Source: Anaerospora hongkongensis
GTDB lineage: Bacteria; Bacillota; Negativicutes; Sporomusales; DSM-15969
DNA length: 64,000 nucleotides
Reading direction: 5' to 3'
Assembly (NCBI RefSeq): GCF_004339805.1
Contig: NZ_SLUI01000010.1
Location: 1-64,000, forward strand
Shown here: positions 25,847 to 33,657 of the stretch, piece by piece
Numbering within the stretch: the stretch's first letter is position 1
Layout: each line of letters opens with the position of its first letter
Program-made: the position numbers and the translations under genes
Notes under the pieces: generated by a model
What the model was told of the DNA's origin: nothing
Database searches by the model: none
Seen by the model: the letters and a program-made list of their open reading frames with translations, nothing else

Positions 25847-26761
25847 GTGAAGATATTGCTAATTTTTATTGATGGAATGGGTTTAGGGAGATACGAAGCC
25901 GCAAGCAACCCCTTTGTTCGTTTTGATCCTCGTTTCTTTAAAGAACTTTTTGGACAGCCTTTAACGATAGAATTGGGGCGTTTTTATCATCCTGAAGGTT
26001 GTCTTGTGCCGACGGATGCCTGTCTTGGCGTGCCAGGATTGCCGCAAAGCGCTACCGGTCAAACCGCCATCTTCACTGGCGTCAATGCTCCTCAGCTGAT
26101 GTCGAGGCATATTCCCGGCTTTCCCGGACCGGCACTTGCCGGCATAATCAGGGAGCATGGCATTATGCGCCGCCTTGCTGAGCAGGGCTTTGCGGTAACG
26201 TCAGCCAATATGTATACACCCGGTTATCATGAACTGGTGACCATGAAAAAGCGGCGGTATTCAGTTACGACGCTTGTTATTCTGGAAGCAGGGATTGCGC
26301 TTCGCTCTTTACCGGAGATGCAGCAGGCACAGGCTGTTTATCAAGATTTGACCAATGATTTGCTTTTGCCATTGGAACTGCCTGGCGTAACCGGTATTAC
26401 CCCGGCGGAGGCAGGAAGGCGATTAGTCAATATAGCAGAGAACCATCACTTTACGATGTTTGAATACTTTCAAACGGATCGGTACGGCCATAAGCAAAAT
26501 TGGCTTACTGCAGAACAGGTTACCCGTCAATTAGATGAATTTTTATGTGCAGTTCGGGATTCTGTTTCTTCCGATATGACCGTGATAATTACCAGTGATC
26601 ATGGAAATTTTGAAGATTTAAGTGTTAAAACTCATACGAATCATGCGGTACCAACCATAATAATGGGCAGCCGATGTCAGGAAGCAGCCACCCAAATAAA
26701 CGATTTAACTCATATTACGCCGGTTATACTGTCGTTGCTTAAAGGAGAGAATTTTTTATGA
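25847..26761 (+). CDS. Alkaline-phosphatase-superfamily metalloenzyme domain protein
   Basis: The 304-residue product has the metal-binding pattern of the phosphoglycerate mutase/alkaline phosphatase superfamily: IDGMGLG at the N-terminus, a Thr in SATGQTAIFTG as candidate nucleophile, FEYFQTDRYGHK, TSDHGNFED and THTNHAVP. It is smaller than phosphoglycerate mutase and lacks its insert domain. The substrate is unknown. It overlaps the downstream U32 gene by 4 nt, so the pair is translationally coupled. Confidence 0.8.
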   Translation: MKILLIFIDGMGLGRYEAASNPFVRFDPRFFKELFGQPLTIELGRFYHPEGCLVPTDACLGVPGLPQSATGQTAIFTGVNAPQLMSRHIPGFPGPALAGIIREHGIMRRLAEQGFAVTSANMYTPGYHELVTMKKRRYSVTTLVILEAGIALRSLPEMQQAQAVYQDLTNDLLLPLELPGVTGITPAEAGRRLVNIAENHHFTMFEYFQTDRYGHKQNWLTAEQVTRQLDEFLCAVRDSVSSDMTVIITSDHGNFEDLSVKTHTNHAVPTIIMGSRCQEAATQINDLTHITPVILSLLKGENFL

Positions 26762-29253
26762 TTGAATTACTTGCCCCTGTGGGTAGTCAAGAGGCGCTCA
26801 TTGCAGCTGTGGAAAGCGGCGCTGATGCGGTGTACCTTGGCGGAAAAGCGTTTGGAGCCCGTCATTATGCTCCCAATTTTACGGATGAAGAGTTGGCGGA
26901 TGCTGTCCGCTTTGCCCATCTGCGCGGTGTATTCGTTTATGTAACGGTGAATACACTGGTAGATGACAGCGAACTGAAAGCGTTGCAAGATTATCTTGTC
27001 GGCTTATATAACATTGGGGTAGATGCGATTATTGTGCAGGATATTGGGGTAGCTGCTATTGCAAAGCAAGTAGTGCCTAAGCTGGATATTCACGCCAGTA
27101 CGCAAATGACGGTACATAATTTGGATGGGGTCCAATTTCTGGCTGAGCAAGGATTTAAACGGGTTGTACTTGCCCGGGAAGTGTCAATGGAAGACATTCG
27201 CCATATTTGCAAGCATTCGCCTATTGAAATTGAGACATTCATCCATGGTGCATTGTGTATATCGTATTCCGGGCAATGTCTGATGAGCAGTTTAATTGGC
27301 GGACGCAGCGGCAATCGCGGACGCTGCGCGCAACCCTGCCGCCTGCCATACACCTTGGTGAACAAAGAGGGGCAGGATGTATTGGAAAACTGCGATAACG
27401 GTGAATATCTGCTTAGTCCCAAAGATATGAATACAATTGAGCTGATCCCTGAACTCATTGAGGGAGGCATTGTTTCTTTTAAAATAGAGGGCCGAATGAA
27501 ACGGGCGGAATATGTGGCAGTCGTAGTAGATACGTATCGCCGCGCAATTGACTCGTATTTACTGAATCAGGAAGCGTATCATGTAACAGATCAAACCCAA
27601 AGAAACTTAGCCCAAATTTTTAATCGAGACTTTACTACTGCTTATTTAAAAAGGAAAGAAGGCCGCCAGATGATGAGCGACCGCCGGCCTAATAACCGGG
27701 GCGTACGCATTGGGCGCGTTTTAGCCTATGACAGCACAACTAAAACAGCCGTTATTAAATTGGATGAGGCCCTAGCCATAGGGGATATGGTTGAATTTTG
27801 GGTTAAGGTTGGCGGGCGGGTTAATACCAGTGTTACATCCATAACGGTGGCAGGCCAGCCAGTTACGCAAGCTGCAGCTGGAGTGGAAGTAACGATTCCT
27901 GTTCACGGCCCTGGTATCCGGGTCAGTGACAGGGTATTTAAAACTTTTGATGCCAGACTAATGGAACAGGCCAGAGCATTCTTCAATTCACCGACAGCAG
28001 TTCGGCGCATTCCTGTTGATGTTGAGGTCGAGGCAGCAATCGGCAGGCCGCTGGTTATTCGGATGAAGGATGCTGAAGGGTACAGCGGAGAAGCCAAAAC
28101 CGAATTTATTGCCCAAGCAGCTCTTAAAAGGCCTTTGACAATTGACACTGTAACCAAGCAGGTAGATCGCTTAGGTACTACGGTTTTTGAACTCAAGTCG
28201 CTGGATTGCCGTATTGAAGGCGAGCTTATGGTGCCGGTAAGTGAAATCAATGAAGCGCGGCGAAAAGCGGCAGAAGCACTGGAGGAAGACCGGTTATCAC
28301 GGTTTGCCCGAACCCGGCTGTCGGCCCCGCGGTATGTTGATCTGCCAGCCTATAAGACTGTTCAGCCGGCGCAAACCCAGCTAGCAGTGATGGTGGATTC
28401 GCTGGAAAAAGTGAAAGCGGCCGTAGAAAATGGCGCCGACTGGGTTATATTCGGCGGTGAAAGTTTTCATCACTTACCTTTTACAACCAGTGACTACACA
28501 CAGGCAGTAAAGCTGTGCCGGGATAGAAATGTAAAGATCATGTTAACTACGCCCAGATTAATCAAAGAGTGGCAAGTTCCCGGGATTAAGCAGGAATTGC
28601 AGCTGTTTACGGAACTCTGTCCGGACGCGATTGGCGTATCGAATATTGGTACGCTGCACATGCTCCAGGAGATTAACAGCCCGGTTAACCTGCATGGCGA
28701 TTTTTCGCTTAATGTTTACAATAGCATTACAATTGATTTTCTTGCTAAGCAAGGCCTCAGCAGCCTAACGCTTTCGCCGGAACTAAATTTTACCCAAATT
28801 GAGAATCTGACGGCCCGTTCAAACACATCACTTGAATGTATTGTTCACGGGCATTTGACTATGATGATTTCTGAGTATTGTGCTGTGGGCAGCTACTTGG
28901 GACAACTGCATACCGGTACTTGTAATCAAGCTTGCTTGCGTGGACAGTACTGGTTAAAAGACCGCCTTGATGAAAAATTTCCGATTGTTACCGATCAATA
29001 CTGCCGTATGCATATTTTAAATGCCAAAGAATTGAACATGGCTATTCATGTACCGCGGTTTTCCCGAATTGGAATCAAGCGCATCCGGATTGAGGCCAAA
29101 CAAGACTCGCCGCAAAGGGTGGGAGAGGTAACAAAGTTATATCGCGAGCTGCTCCGGCAGGGGGAAAATCACTACTTATTTGCGCCAGGAAACCAGGAAA
29201 GAGTGGACAACAGCGACATAACCAGAGGTCATTATTTCAGGGGCGTATTGTAA
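26758..29253 (+). CDS. U32-family protein with DUF3656, RlhA-like
   Basis: The 831-residue protein carries the U32 signature ETFIHGALCISYSGQCLMSS (residues 159-178) with further Cys at 190 and 194 (GRCAQPCRLP). DUF3656 and a second U32-like segment follow (ECIVHGHLTMMISEYC, GTCNQACLRGQYW). These Cys probably hold an iron-sulfur cluster. Family relatives hydroxylate RNA bases (E. coli RlhA on 23S C2501; TrhP on tRNA), so RNA hydroxylation is more likely than proteolysis. It lies directly upstream of mutS2. Confidence 0.9.
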   Translation: MIELLAPVGSQEALIAAVESGADAVYLGGKAFGARHYAPNFTDEELADAVRFAHLRGVFVYVTVNTLVDDSELKALQDYLVGLYNIGVDAIIVQDIGVAAIAKQVVPKLDIHASTQMTVHNLDGVQFLAEQGFKRVVLAREVSMEDIRHICKHSPIEIETFIHGALCISYSGQCLMSSLIGGRSGNRGRCAQPCRLPYTLVNKEGQDVLENCDNGEYLLSPKDMNTIELIPELIEGGIVSFKIEGRMKRAEYVAVVVDTYRRAIDSYLLNQEAYHVTDQTQRNLAQIFNRDFTTAYLKRKEGRQMMSDRRPNNRGVRIGRVLAYDSTTKTAVIKLDEALAIGDMVEFWVKVGGRVNTSVTSITVAGQPVTQAAAGVEVTIPVHGPGIRVSDRVFKTFDARLMEQARAFFNSPTAVRRIPVDVEVEAAIGRPLVIRMKDAEGYSGEAKTEFIAQAALKRPLTIDTVTKQVDRLGTTVFELKSLDCRIEGELMVPVSEINEARRKAAEALEEDRLSRFARTRLSAPRYVDLPAYKTVQPAQTQLAVMVDSLEKVKAAVENGADWVIFGGESFHHLPFTTSDYTQAVKLCRDRNVKIMLTTPRLIKEWQVPGIKQELQLFTELCPDAIGVSNIGTLHMLQEINSPVNLHGDFSLNVYNSITIDFLAKQGLSSLTLSPELNFTQIENLTARSNTSLECIVHGHLTMMISEYCAVGSYLGQLHTGTCNQACLRGQYWLKDRLDEKFPIVTDQYCRMHILNAKELNMAIHVPRFSRIGIKRIRIEAKQDSPQRVGEVTKLYRELLRQGENHYLFAPGNQERVDNSDITRGHYFRGVL

Positions 29254-29265
29254 GGAGAAATACAA

Positions 29266-31629
29266 ATGGATTCATCCGTATGTAAAGCATTAGAATACCC
29301 AAAAATAGTAAGTCTACTTGCTGATAAAGCCGGATCGGTGATGGCAAAAGAGATTGCGCTTAACTTAACACCTACGGCCGAACGGGAAGAAGTAGAAAAA
29401 CGACTGCAGGAAACAGCAGAGGCACTGGAGGTGCTGATAGCCGCTGCCACCGTTCCCCTGGGCGGGATCCGGGATATTCGTGCAGCTATGAAGCGTGCCG
29501 AGATTGGTGCTATGCTGGAACCCCAGGAAATGTTAGCAATTGGCAGCACTCTTTATGCAGCTCGGCGCATCAAGAACTTTTTTGCAGAATATAACAAGCC
29601 TTTGTCGGTACTGGAAGAAACGGCCGCTGCTATTACCATACTGCGCAATTTGGAGAATATAATAGAAAATACAATTACCGAGCAGGGGCAGGTCCGGGAT
29701 GATGCAAGCGTTGAGCTGGCCCGGTTGAGACGGGAAATACGAACAGCTCAGAGCCGGGTCAAGGAAAAAATAGAGCATATTTTGCACTCCGGCGAGTATC
29801 AGAAATATTTCCAGGATGCACTGGTTACGGTGCGTGGCGATCGTTATGTTATTCCGATTAAGCAGGAATACCGGCATCAGTTTCCAGGGATCGTACACGA
29901 TCAATCCGCCAGCGGCTCAACGGTTTTTATCGAGCCGATGGCTGTTGTGCAGTTAAACAATGATATGAAGCAAGCCATGGCGGCGGAAAAAAATGAAATT
30001 GAACGTATTTTGACACTAGTTTCTGCGCAGATCGCGGCCATGGTAGAAGCAATCCGAAGAAATTGCACAGCCTTAGCCCAGCTTGATTTTGCTTTTGCAA
30101 AAGCCCGGCTTAGTTTGGAGATGGGTGCTGAGAAGCCGATTGTGAACCAAAAGGGACATGTCCGATTGATTGGGGCCAGGCATCCGCTTATTCCTAAAGA
30201 GGTAGTTGTCCCTATTGATGTTCATCTCGGCAAAGAGTTTACAACTCTCTTAATTACAGGGCCCAATACCGGCGGTAAAACCGTCAGCTTAAAAACAGTG
30301 GGACTTTTTTCCCTGATGATTCAGGCCGGATTATTTATTCCAGCGAAAGCCACCTCAGAAATGCCTTTGTTTCAAAATATATTTGCCGATATCGGTGATG
30401 AACAGAGTATCGAACAAAGCCTAAGTACGTTTTCCGGGCATATGACAAATCTGGTGCGTATCCTGCGGCAAGTAACCGCGCATGATCTTGTACTAATCGA
30501 TGAAATTGGTTCAGGTACTGATCCCGGTGAAGGCGCTGCTTTGGCAATGGCGATATTGGAGTATCTTCACAACCTGGGAACGCGAACCATTGCTACGACT
30601 CACTACAGCGAATTGAAAACGTTCGCCTATTCCCGCCAGGGAATTGAGAATGCCAGTGTAGAGTTTAATATTGAGACGCTCAGACCTACCTACCGTCTGT
30701 TGATTGGCGTCCCGGGAAGCAGCAATGCTTTTAATATCAGTCTGCGCCTGGGGCTTTCTCAGCCAATCATTAGCAGAGCCAAGGAACTTCTGGATGAGGA
30801 GCATGCTGAATTTGAGGCCGTTTTGGCTGCATTAGATGCCAAGCAGCGGGAGTATGCAAAAAGAAGTGCAGAAATACAGGTGCTGGAAAGAGAAGTTACT
30901 TCCTTACGGGAAGTATTAACCCGGGAAAAAGAACAGCTGGAAACGAAACGGCGTGATATCCTTGCTAAAGCTCAGGAGCAGGCGGGCACTCTCATCCGTC
31001 AGGCACGGCGGGATGCTGAAGGTGTCATTACTGAACTTAAGGCTCAATTTTCCGTGAACAGCGAAAAAGAGCGGCAAACAGCTATCAGCGGTGCAAGAAA
31101 AAAACTGCAGCAAGGGATGTCAGCTCTCTATTCCGACGACGATCAGGCGGATATGGAGGATGAGAACATTCCCCAGCCGGATGATCTTGAAGCGGGAATG
31201 CTGGTGTATGTAACTACTTTAAAGCAAAAGGGAACGGTTCTGGCTGTTGGCAGGGACGAAGTTACTGTTCAATTGGGCATTATGAAGATTAACGTTCCCC
31301 TGGTGAACTGCAGGCTGATTAGTGAAGCTCCTCAGCCGAGAAAAGTTCTGGCCAGGCGGGAAGTTAACGTTACAAAGGTACAGCAGATTTCCCGTGAGAT
31401 TGACATACGGGGAACAACTGTGATGGAGGCAGAGGAACTGCTGAACAAATATATTGATGATGCCATTCTGGCCGGGCTGGCCGAAGTGCGGATCATTCAC
31501 GGCAAAGGAACCGGTGCGCTGCGTAAGGGAATTCGAAACTATCTTACCGAACACCCTCACATCAAAGATATCCGCTTTGGCGATATGAATGAGGGCGGAG
31601 ATGGCGTGACGGTTGCTCAACTGCTCTAG
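29266..31629 (+). CDS. mutS2: MutS2 family ATPase/nuclease
   Basis: The 787-residue protein lacks the mismatch-recognition domain of MutS1. It has lever/clamp helices, an ABC-type ATPase (Walker A GPNTGGKT near residue 333, DLVLIDEIGSGTDPGEGAA, TTHYSELK), a long coiled coil (residues 510-620) and a C-terminal Smr domain (IDIRGTTVMEAEELL, IIHGKGTGALRKGI). MutS2 splits collided ribosomes in Bacillus and may restrict recombination. It starts 12 nt after the U32 gene and ends at a strong terminator. Confidence 0.97.
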   Translation: MDSSVCKALEYPKIVSLLADKAGSVMAKEIALNLTPTAEREEVEKRLQETAEALEVLIAAATVPLGGIRDIRAAMKRAEIGAMLEPQEMLAIGSTLYAARRIKNFFAEYNKPLSVLEETAAAITILRNLENIIENTITEQGQVRDDASVELARLRREIRTAQSRVKEKIEHILHSGEYQKYFQDALVTVRGDRYVIPIKQEYRHQFPGIVHDQSASGSTVFIEPMAVVQLNNDMKQAMAAEKNEIERILTLVSAQIAAMVEAIRRNCTALAQLDFAFAKARLSLEMGAEKPIVNQKGHVRLIGARHPLIPKEVVVPIDVHLGKEFTTLLITGPNTGGKTVSLKTVGLFSLMIQAGLFIPAKATSEMPLFQNIFADIGDEQSIEQSLSTFSGHMTNLVRILRQVTAHDLVLIDEIGSGTDPGEGAALAMAILEYLHNLGTRTIATTHYSELKTFAYSRQGIENASVEFNIETLRPTYRLLIGVPGSSNAFNISLRLGLSQPIISRAKELLDEEHAEFEAVLAALDAKQREYAKRSAEIQVLEREVTSLREVLTREKEQLETKRRDILAKAQEQAGTLIRQARRDAEGVITELKAQFSVNSEKERQTAISGARKKLQQGMSALYSDDDQADMEDENIPQPDDLEAGMLVYVTTLKQKGTVLAVGRDEVTVQLGIMKINVPLVNCRLISEAPQPRKVLARREVNVTKVQQISREIDIRGTTVMEAEELLNKYIDDAILAGLAEVRIIHGKGTGALRKGIRNYLTEHPHIKDIRFGDMNEGGDGVTVAQLL

Positions 31630-31655
31630 ATCAGCATGACATGTACATAATGAAA

Positions 31656-31692
31656 CAAAAGAGGTGTGGATAAAATCCACACCTCTTTTGGC
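31656..31692. terminator. Bidirectional terminator after mutS2
   Basis: CAAAAGAGGTGTGGAT and its exact complement flank a 3-nt loop, with A/T runs on both sides. It serves mutS2 and the convergent gene at 31701. Confidence 0.85.
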
Positions 31693-31700
31693 TGTAAGAA

Positions 31701-32306
31701 TCAAAAATTATTTTTCCATTCTAAATAACGGGTTTTATCCTTTGCAGGCAGAGTATCCGCCTCAGCGCTTATCAGCTCCGGAACAGCAGGTTCGGGGAAA
31801 TTCATCTCCGGTATTTCTGCATCAGCTCCTGCCGTCACGGTTGCCGCAGGGGAATCTTTTTTTCCATCTCCCTTGCTATCCTGCTTTTCCTTTTCGCTTT
31901 TCTCGTGCTTGTTATCCCCGGCTCCGCTGAAATTGTTGATAAGCCCTAAGATGGCAGCAATGTTACCTGGAGTCATTTTGGATTTAATTTGCGGATTGTT
32001 TAACAACGGCAGAAGACTCATCAGAGCATCGCCGGAGCCACCGCCGCCCTCTGACTTCGTTAGCTGACCGAGTAGTTTTTGCAGGCCGTCAGCAGGTCCG
32101 GCAGAAGGAGATGCAGCGGATGCAGGAGTAGCAGCAGGAATCTGTGCTTCGACCGGTTGGCTGCGCTGTACGATAGACAGCAAACATAGCAGGGATAAGA
32201 CGGTAGTAATTGTGTCAAACGTCATGCCGCCGCTCAGCGCATATTGAATCATTCTAAGTACGGTTTGAGATAAGGAAAGGGGATGCGTAGTTGCTTCAGT
32301 GGACAT
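31701..32306 (-). CDS. Hypothetical protein with one membrane span and disordered tail
   Basis: The 201-residue product has a hydrophobic segment at about residues 30-50 (TITTVLSLLCLLSIVQ). A Pro/Ala/Ser-rich linker follows, then a short helical block (DALMSLLPLLNNPQIKSKMT, NIAAILGLINNFSG) and a Lys/Glu/Asp-rich tail. The block with repeated LLP/NNP pattern is reminiscent of small sporulation-associated proteins, but I recognise no family. It follows the ebfC gene by 14 nt and probably shares its transcript. Confidence 0.65.
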   Translation of the reverse strand: MSTEATTHPLSLSQTVLRMIQYALSGGMTFDTITTVLSLLCLLSIVQRSQPVEAQIPAATPASAASPSAGPADGLQKLLGQLTKSEGGGGSGDALMSLLPLLNNPQIKSKMTPGNIAAILGLINNFSGAGDNKHEKSEKEKQDSKGDGKKDSPAATVTAGADAEIPEMNFPEPAVPELISAEADTLPAKDKTRYLEWKNNF

Positions 32307-32320
32307 ATAAGTGCCTCCTC

Positions 32321-32641
32321 TTAAAACAGACCAGGTATTTTCGGCAAGTTCATATCTCCGGCTAATTTGCTCATAGCCGCCTGATTGAGCTCACGGGATT
32401 TTGCCAGTGCGTTGTTCATAGTTGCTGTGATTAAATCCTGAAGCAGAACGGCATTTTCCGTAGTTAAATATTTCGGGTTCAGCTCAAGTGCAACCAGTTC
32501 CTGTTGACCGTTTAGCGTAATTTTGACTACGTCACCGCTCGATACTTCAATTCGTTCTTGTTTGAGATGTTCTTGTACCTGATCGACATTTTGCTGTACT
32601 TTTTTCACCATATCCATAAGACCGCCTAACTGTTCCAACAT
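32321..32641 (-). CDS. ebfC: YbaB/EbfC nucleoid-associated protein
   Basis: The 106-residue protein matches YbaB/EbfC: an N-terminal coiled coil (MVKKVQQNVDQVQEHLKQER), the beta-core (VKITLNGQQELVALELNPKY) and a C-terminal helix ending in the flexible PKIPGLF. It is a small dimer that binds DNA without strong sequence preference. It is usually found next to dnaX/recR; here it has a different neighbourhood, so it may be a second paralogue (inference). RBS AGGAGGTGC. Confidence 0.88.
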   Translation of the reverse strand: MLEQLGGLMDMVKKVQQNVDQVQEHLKQERIEVSSGDVVKITLNGQQELVALELNPKYLTTENAVLLQDLITATMNNALAKSRELNQAAMSKLAGDMNLPKIPGLF

Positions 32642-32740
32642 AATTATGCACCTCCTGTTTTTTCTGACCGAAGAGAGACCTTTTTTCCTGTTGTTTCATA
32701 TATTAGATTAGATAATACACAACCGAAGGAGGACAACGTG

Positions 32741-33100
32741 ATGCGATTACGATGGCGACGCTCTAAGAGTAAAAAGTTAAATCGTAACGGAAGAGATAAA
32801 CCTAACGCTCTTGAAAATGTGCAAAAAAGTGAGGTCAAGGAAGCCGTACCGGTAAAGACTATTCGAGGACTTAAACGGCTGATAAGTGACCCCAATTTTA
32901 ATATACAGATTATGACGGTGCTGCTTACCATGAATTCTGATAATGCGCGAATGGATAGAGGTCTGGAAACGATGACAACAACTGTTGATAAAGTGCGAAA
33001 TATTACCGAACTTATTAATAATAGTATGCGCTCACTTAGAACGGCAGCCGAAGCACCCAGACAAATAAAACAGTTATTTAACAATACGAATCGAAGGTGA
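32741..33100 (+). CDS. Small basic hypothetical protein
   Basis: The 119-residue product has a strongly basic N-terminus (MRLRWRRSKSKKLNRNGRDK), a central segment (IRGLKRLISDPNFNIQIMTV) and a helical C-terminus (NITELINNSMRSLRTAAEAP). There are no membrane segments or Cys. GGAGG lies 8 nt before ATG 32741 (GTG 32738 is also possible). An overlapping minus-strand frame at 32644-33084 has no ribosome site and an unlikely composition. The neighbouring tiny hydrophobic genes suggest an accessory cluster, perhaps spore-related. Function unknown. Confidence 0.65.
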   Translation: MRLRWRRSKSKKLNRNGRDKPNALENVQKSEVKEAVPVKTIRGLKRLISDPNFNIQIMTVLLTMNSDNARMDRGLETMTTTVDKVRNITELINNSMRSLRTAAEAPRQIKQLFNNTNRR

Positions 33101-33234
33101 AAATCTAAGTTTTGTACAGTAACACTTCTTACTGGAACTCCATATATTGAAGTAGAAGGCGGACGGTAAATGATGCAGGAGGGAGAACTGTTTTATTTGC
33201 CGTCCTCAAATGAATGTTGAGGGAGGTATTCTAA

Positions 33235-33351
33235 ATGGCAAGAGGTTGGGGCGGATGTGGCTTCGGTGGCAATAATGGAACATGGGTTGTTATTATTGTG
33301 ATTATTCTTCTCTTATTCTTCCTGGAGGAAGATACGGATACCTGTCTGTAA
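33235..33351 (+). CDS. 38-residue Gly-rich hydrophobic peptide, paralogue 1
   Basis: ATG 33235 follows GGGAGG. The peptide has a Gly/Cys N-terminus (ARGWGGCGFGGNNG), one membrane helix (WVVIIVIILLLFFL) and an acidic tail EEDTDTC followed by Leu. It shares helix and tail pattern with the peptide at 33487. The layout resembles small YjcZ-type sporulation peptides of Bacillus, but the acidic DTD tail with Cys is distinctive. Function unknown. Confidence 0.65.
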   Translation: MARGWGGCGFGGNNGTWVVIIVIILLLFFLEEDTDTCL

Positions 33352-33372
33352 TTTTTGACTTGTACGCGGCGG

Positions 33373-33408
33373 GGAACACGCACAGCGTGTTCCTGCTGCT
33401 TCAGCAGC
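33373..33408. terminator. Tandem hairpins between the twin peptides
   Basis: GGAACACGC/GCGTGTTCC (loop ACA) is followed at once by GCTGC/GCAGC (loop TTCA). There is no T-tract, so termination would be weak; RNA stabilisation or processing is an alternative. Confidence 0.4.
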
Positions 33409-33486
33409 GGGCAAGCGATAAAATATCATACTAACATAGAAGACGAATTATTACTTATAATTTGACACGGAAGGAGGAAAGGTTTT

Positions 33487-33588
33487 ATGAGCTGTTTTGG
33501 AGGTGGCCGCAGTAGTGTGGCTGTTATCATCATCATCATTATCTTATTGCTGTTCTTCTTTGAGGACGATACCGATTTCAGCTGCTAA
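33487..33588 (+). CDS. 33-residue hydrophobic peptide, paralogue 2
   Basis: ATG 33487 stands behind AAGGAGGAAAGG. The peptide reads SCFGGGRSS, then a run of Val/Ile/Leu/Phe forming a single helix, then EDDTDFSC. It is a shorter relative of the peptide at 33235 with the same acidic DTD-x-C end. A terminator follows. Function unknown; a spore-coat or membrane role is a guess based on size and composition. Confidence 0.65.
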   Translation: MSCFGGGRSSVAVIIIIIILLLFFFEDDTDFSC

Positions 33589-33621
33589 AAATAAATATTA
33601 ATAATGTATATGCGAGAAAGC

Positions 33622-33656
33622 AAAAAAAAACACGCGTAGTTTACGCGTGTTTTTTA
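33622..33656. terminator. Bidirectional terminator
   Basis: AAAACACGCGTA and TACGCGTGTTTT flank a GTT loop, with A9 on the left and T6 on the right. It separates the twin peptides from the convergent PBP gene. Confidence 0.9.
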
Positions 33657-33657
33657 C

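Noticed and set aside
32644..33084. Minus-strand frame of 146 codons
   Set aside because: It overlaps the plus-strand gene at 32741-33100, which has a good ribosome site. The minus frame has Ser/Leu/Val-rich shadow composition and no ribosome site.
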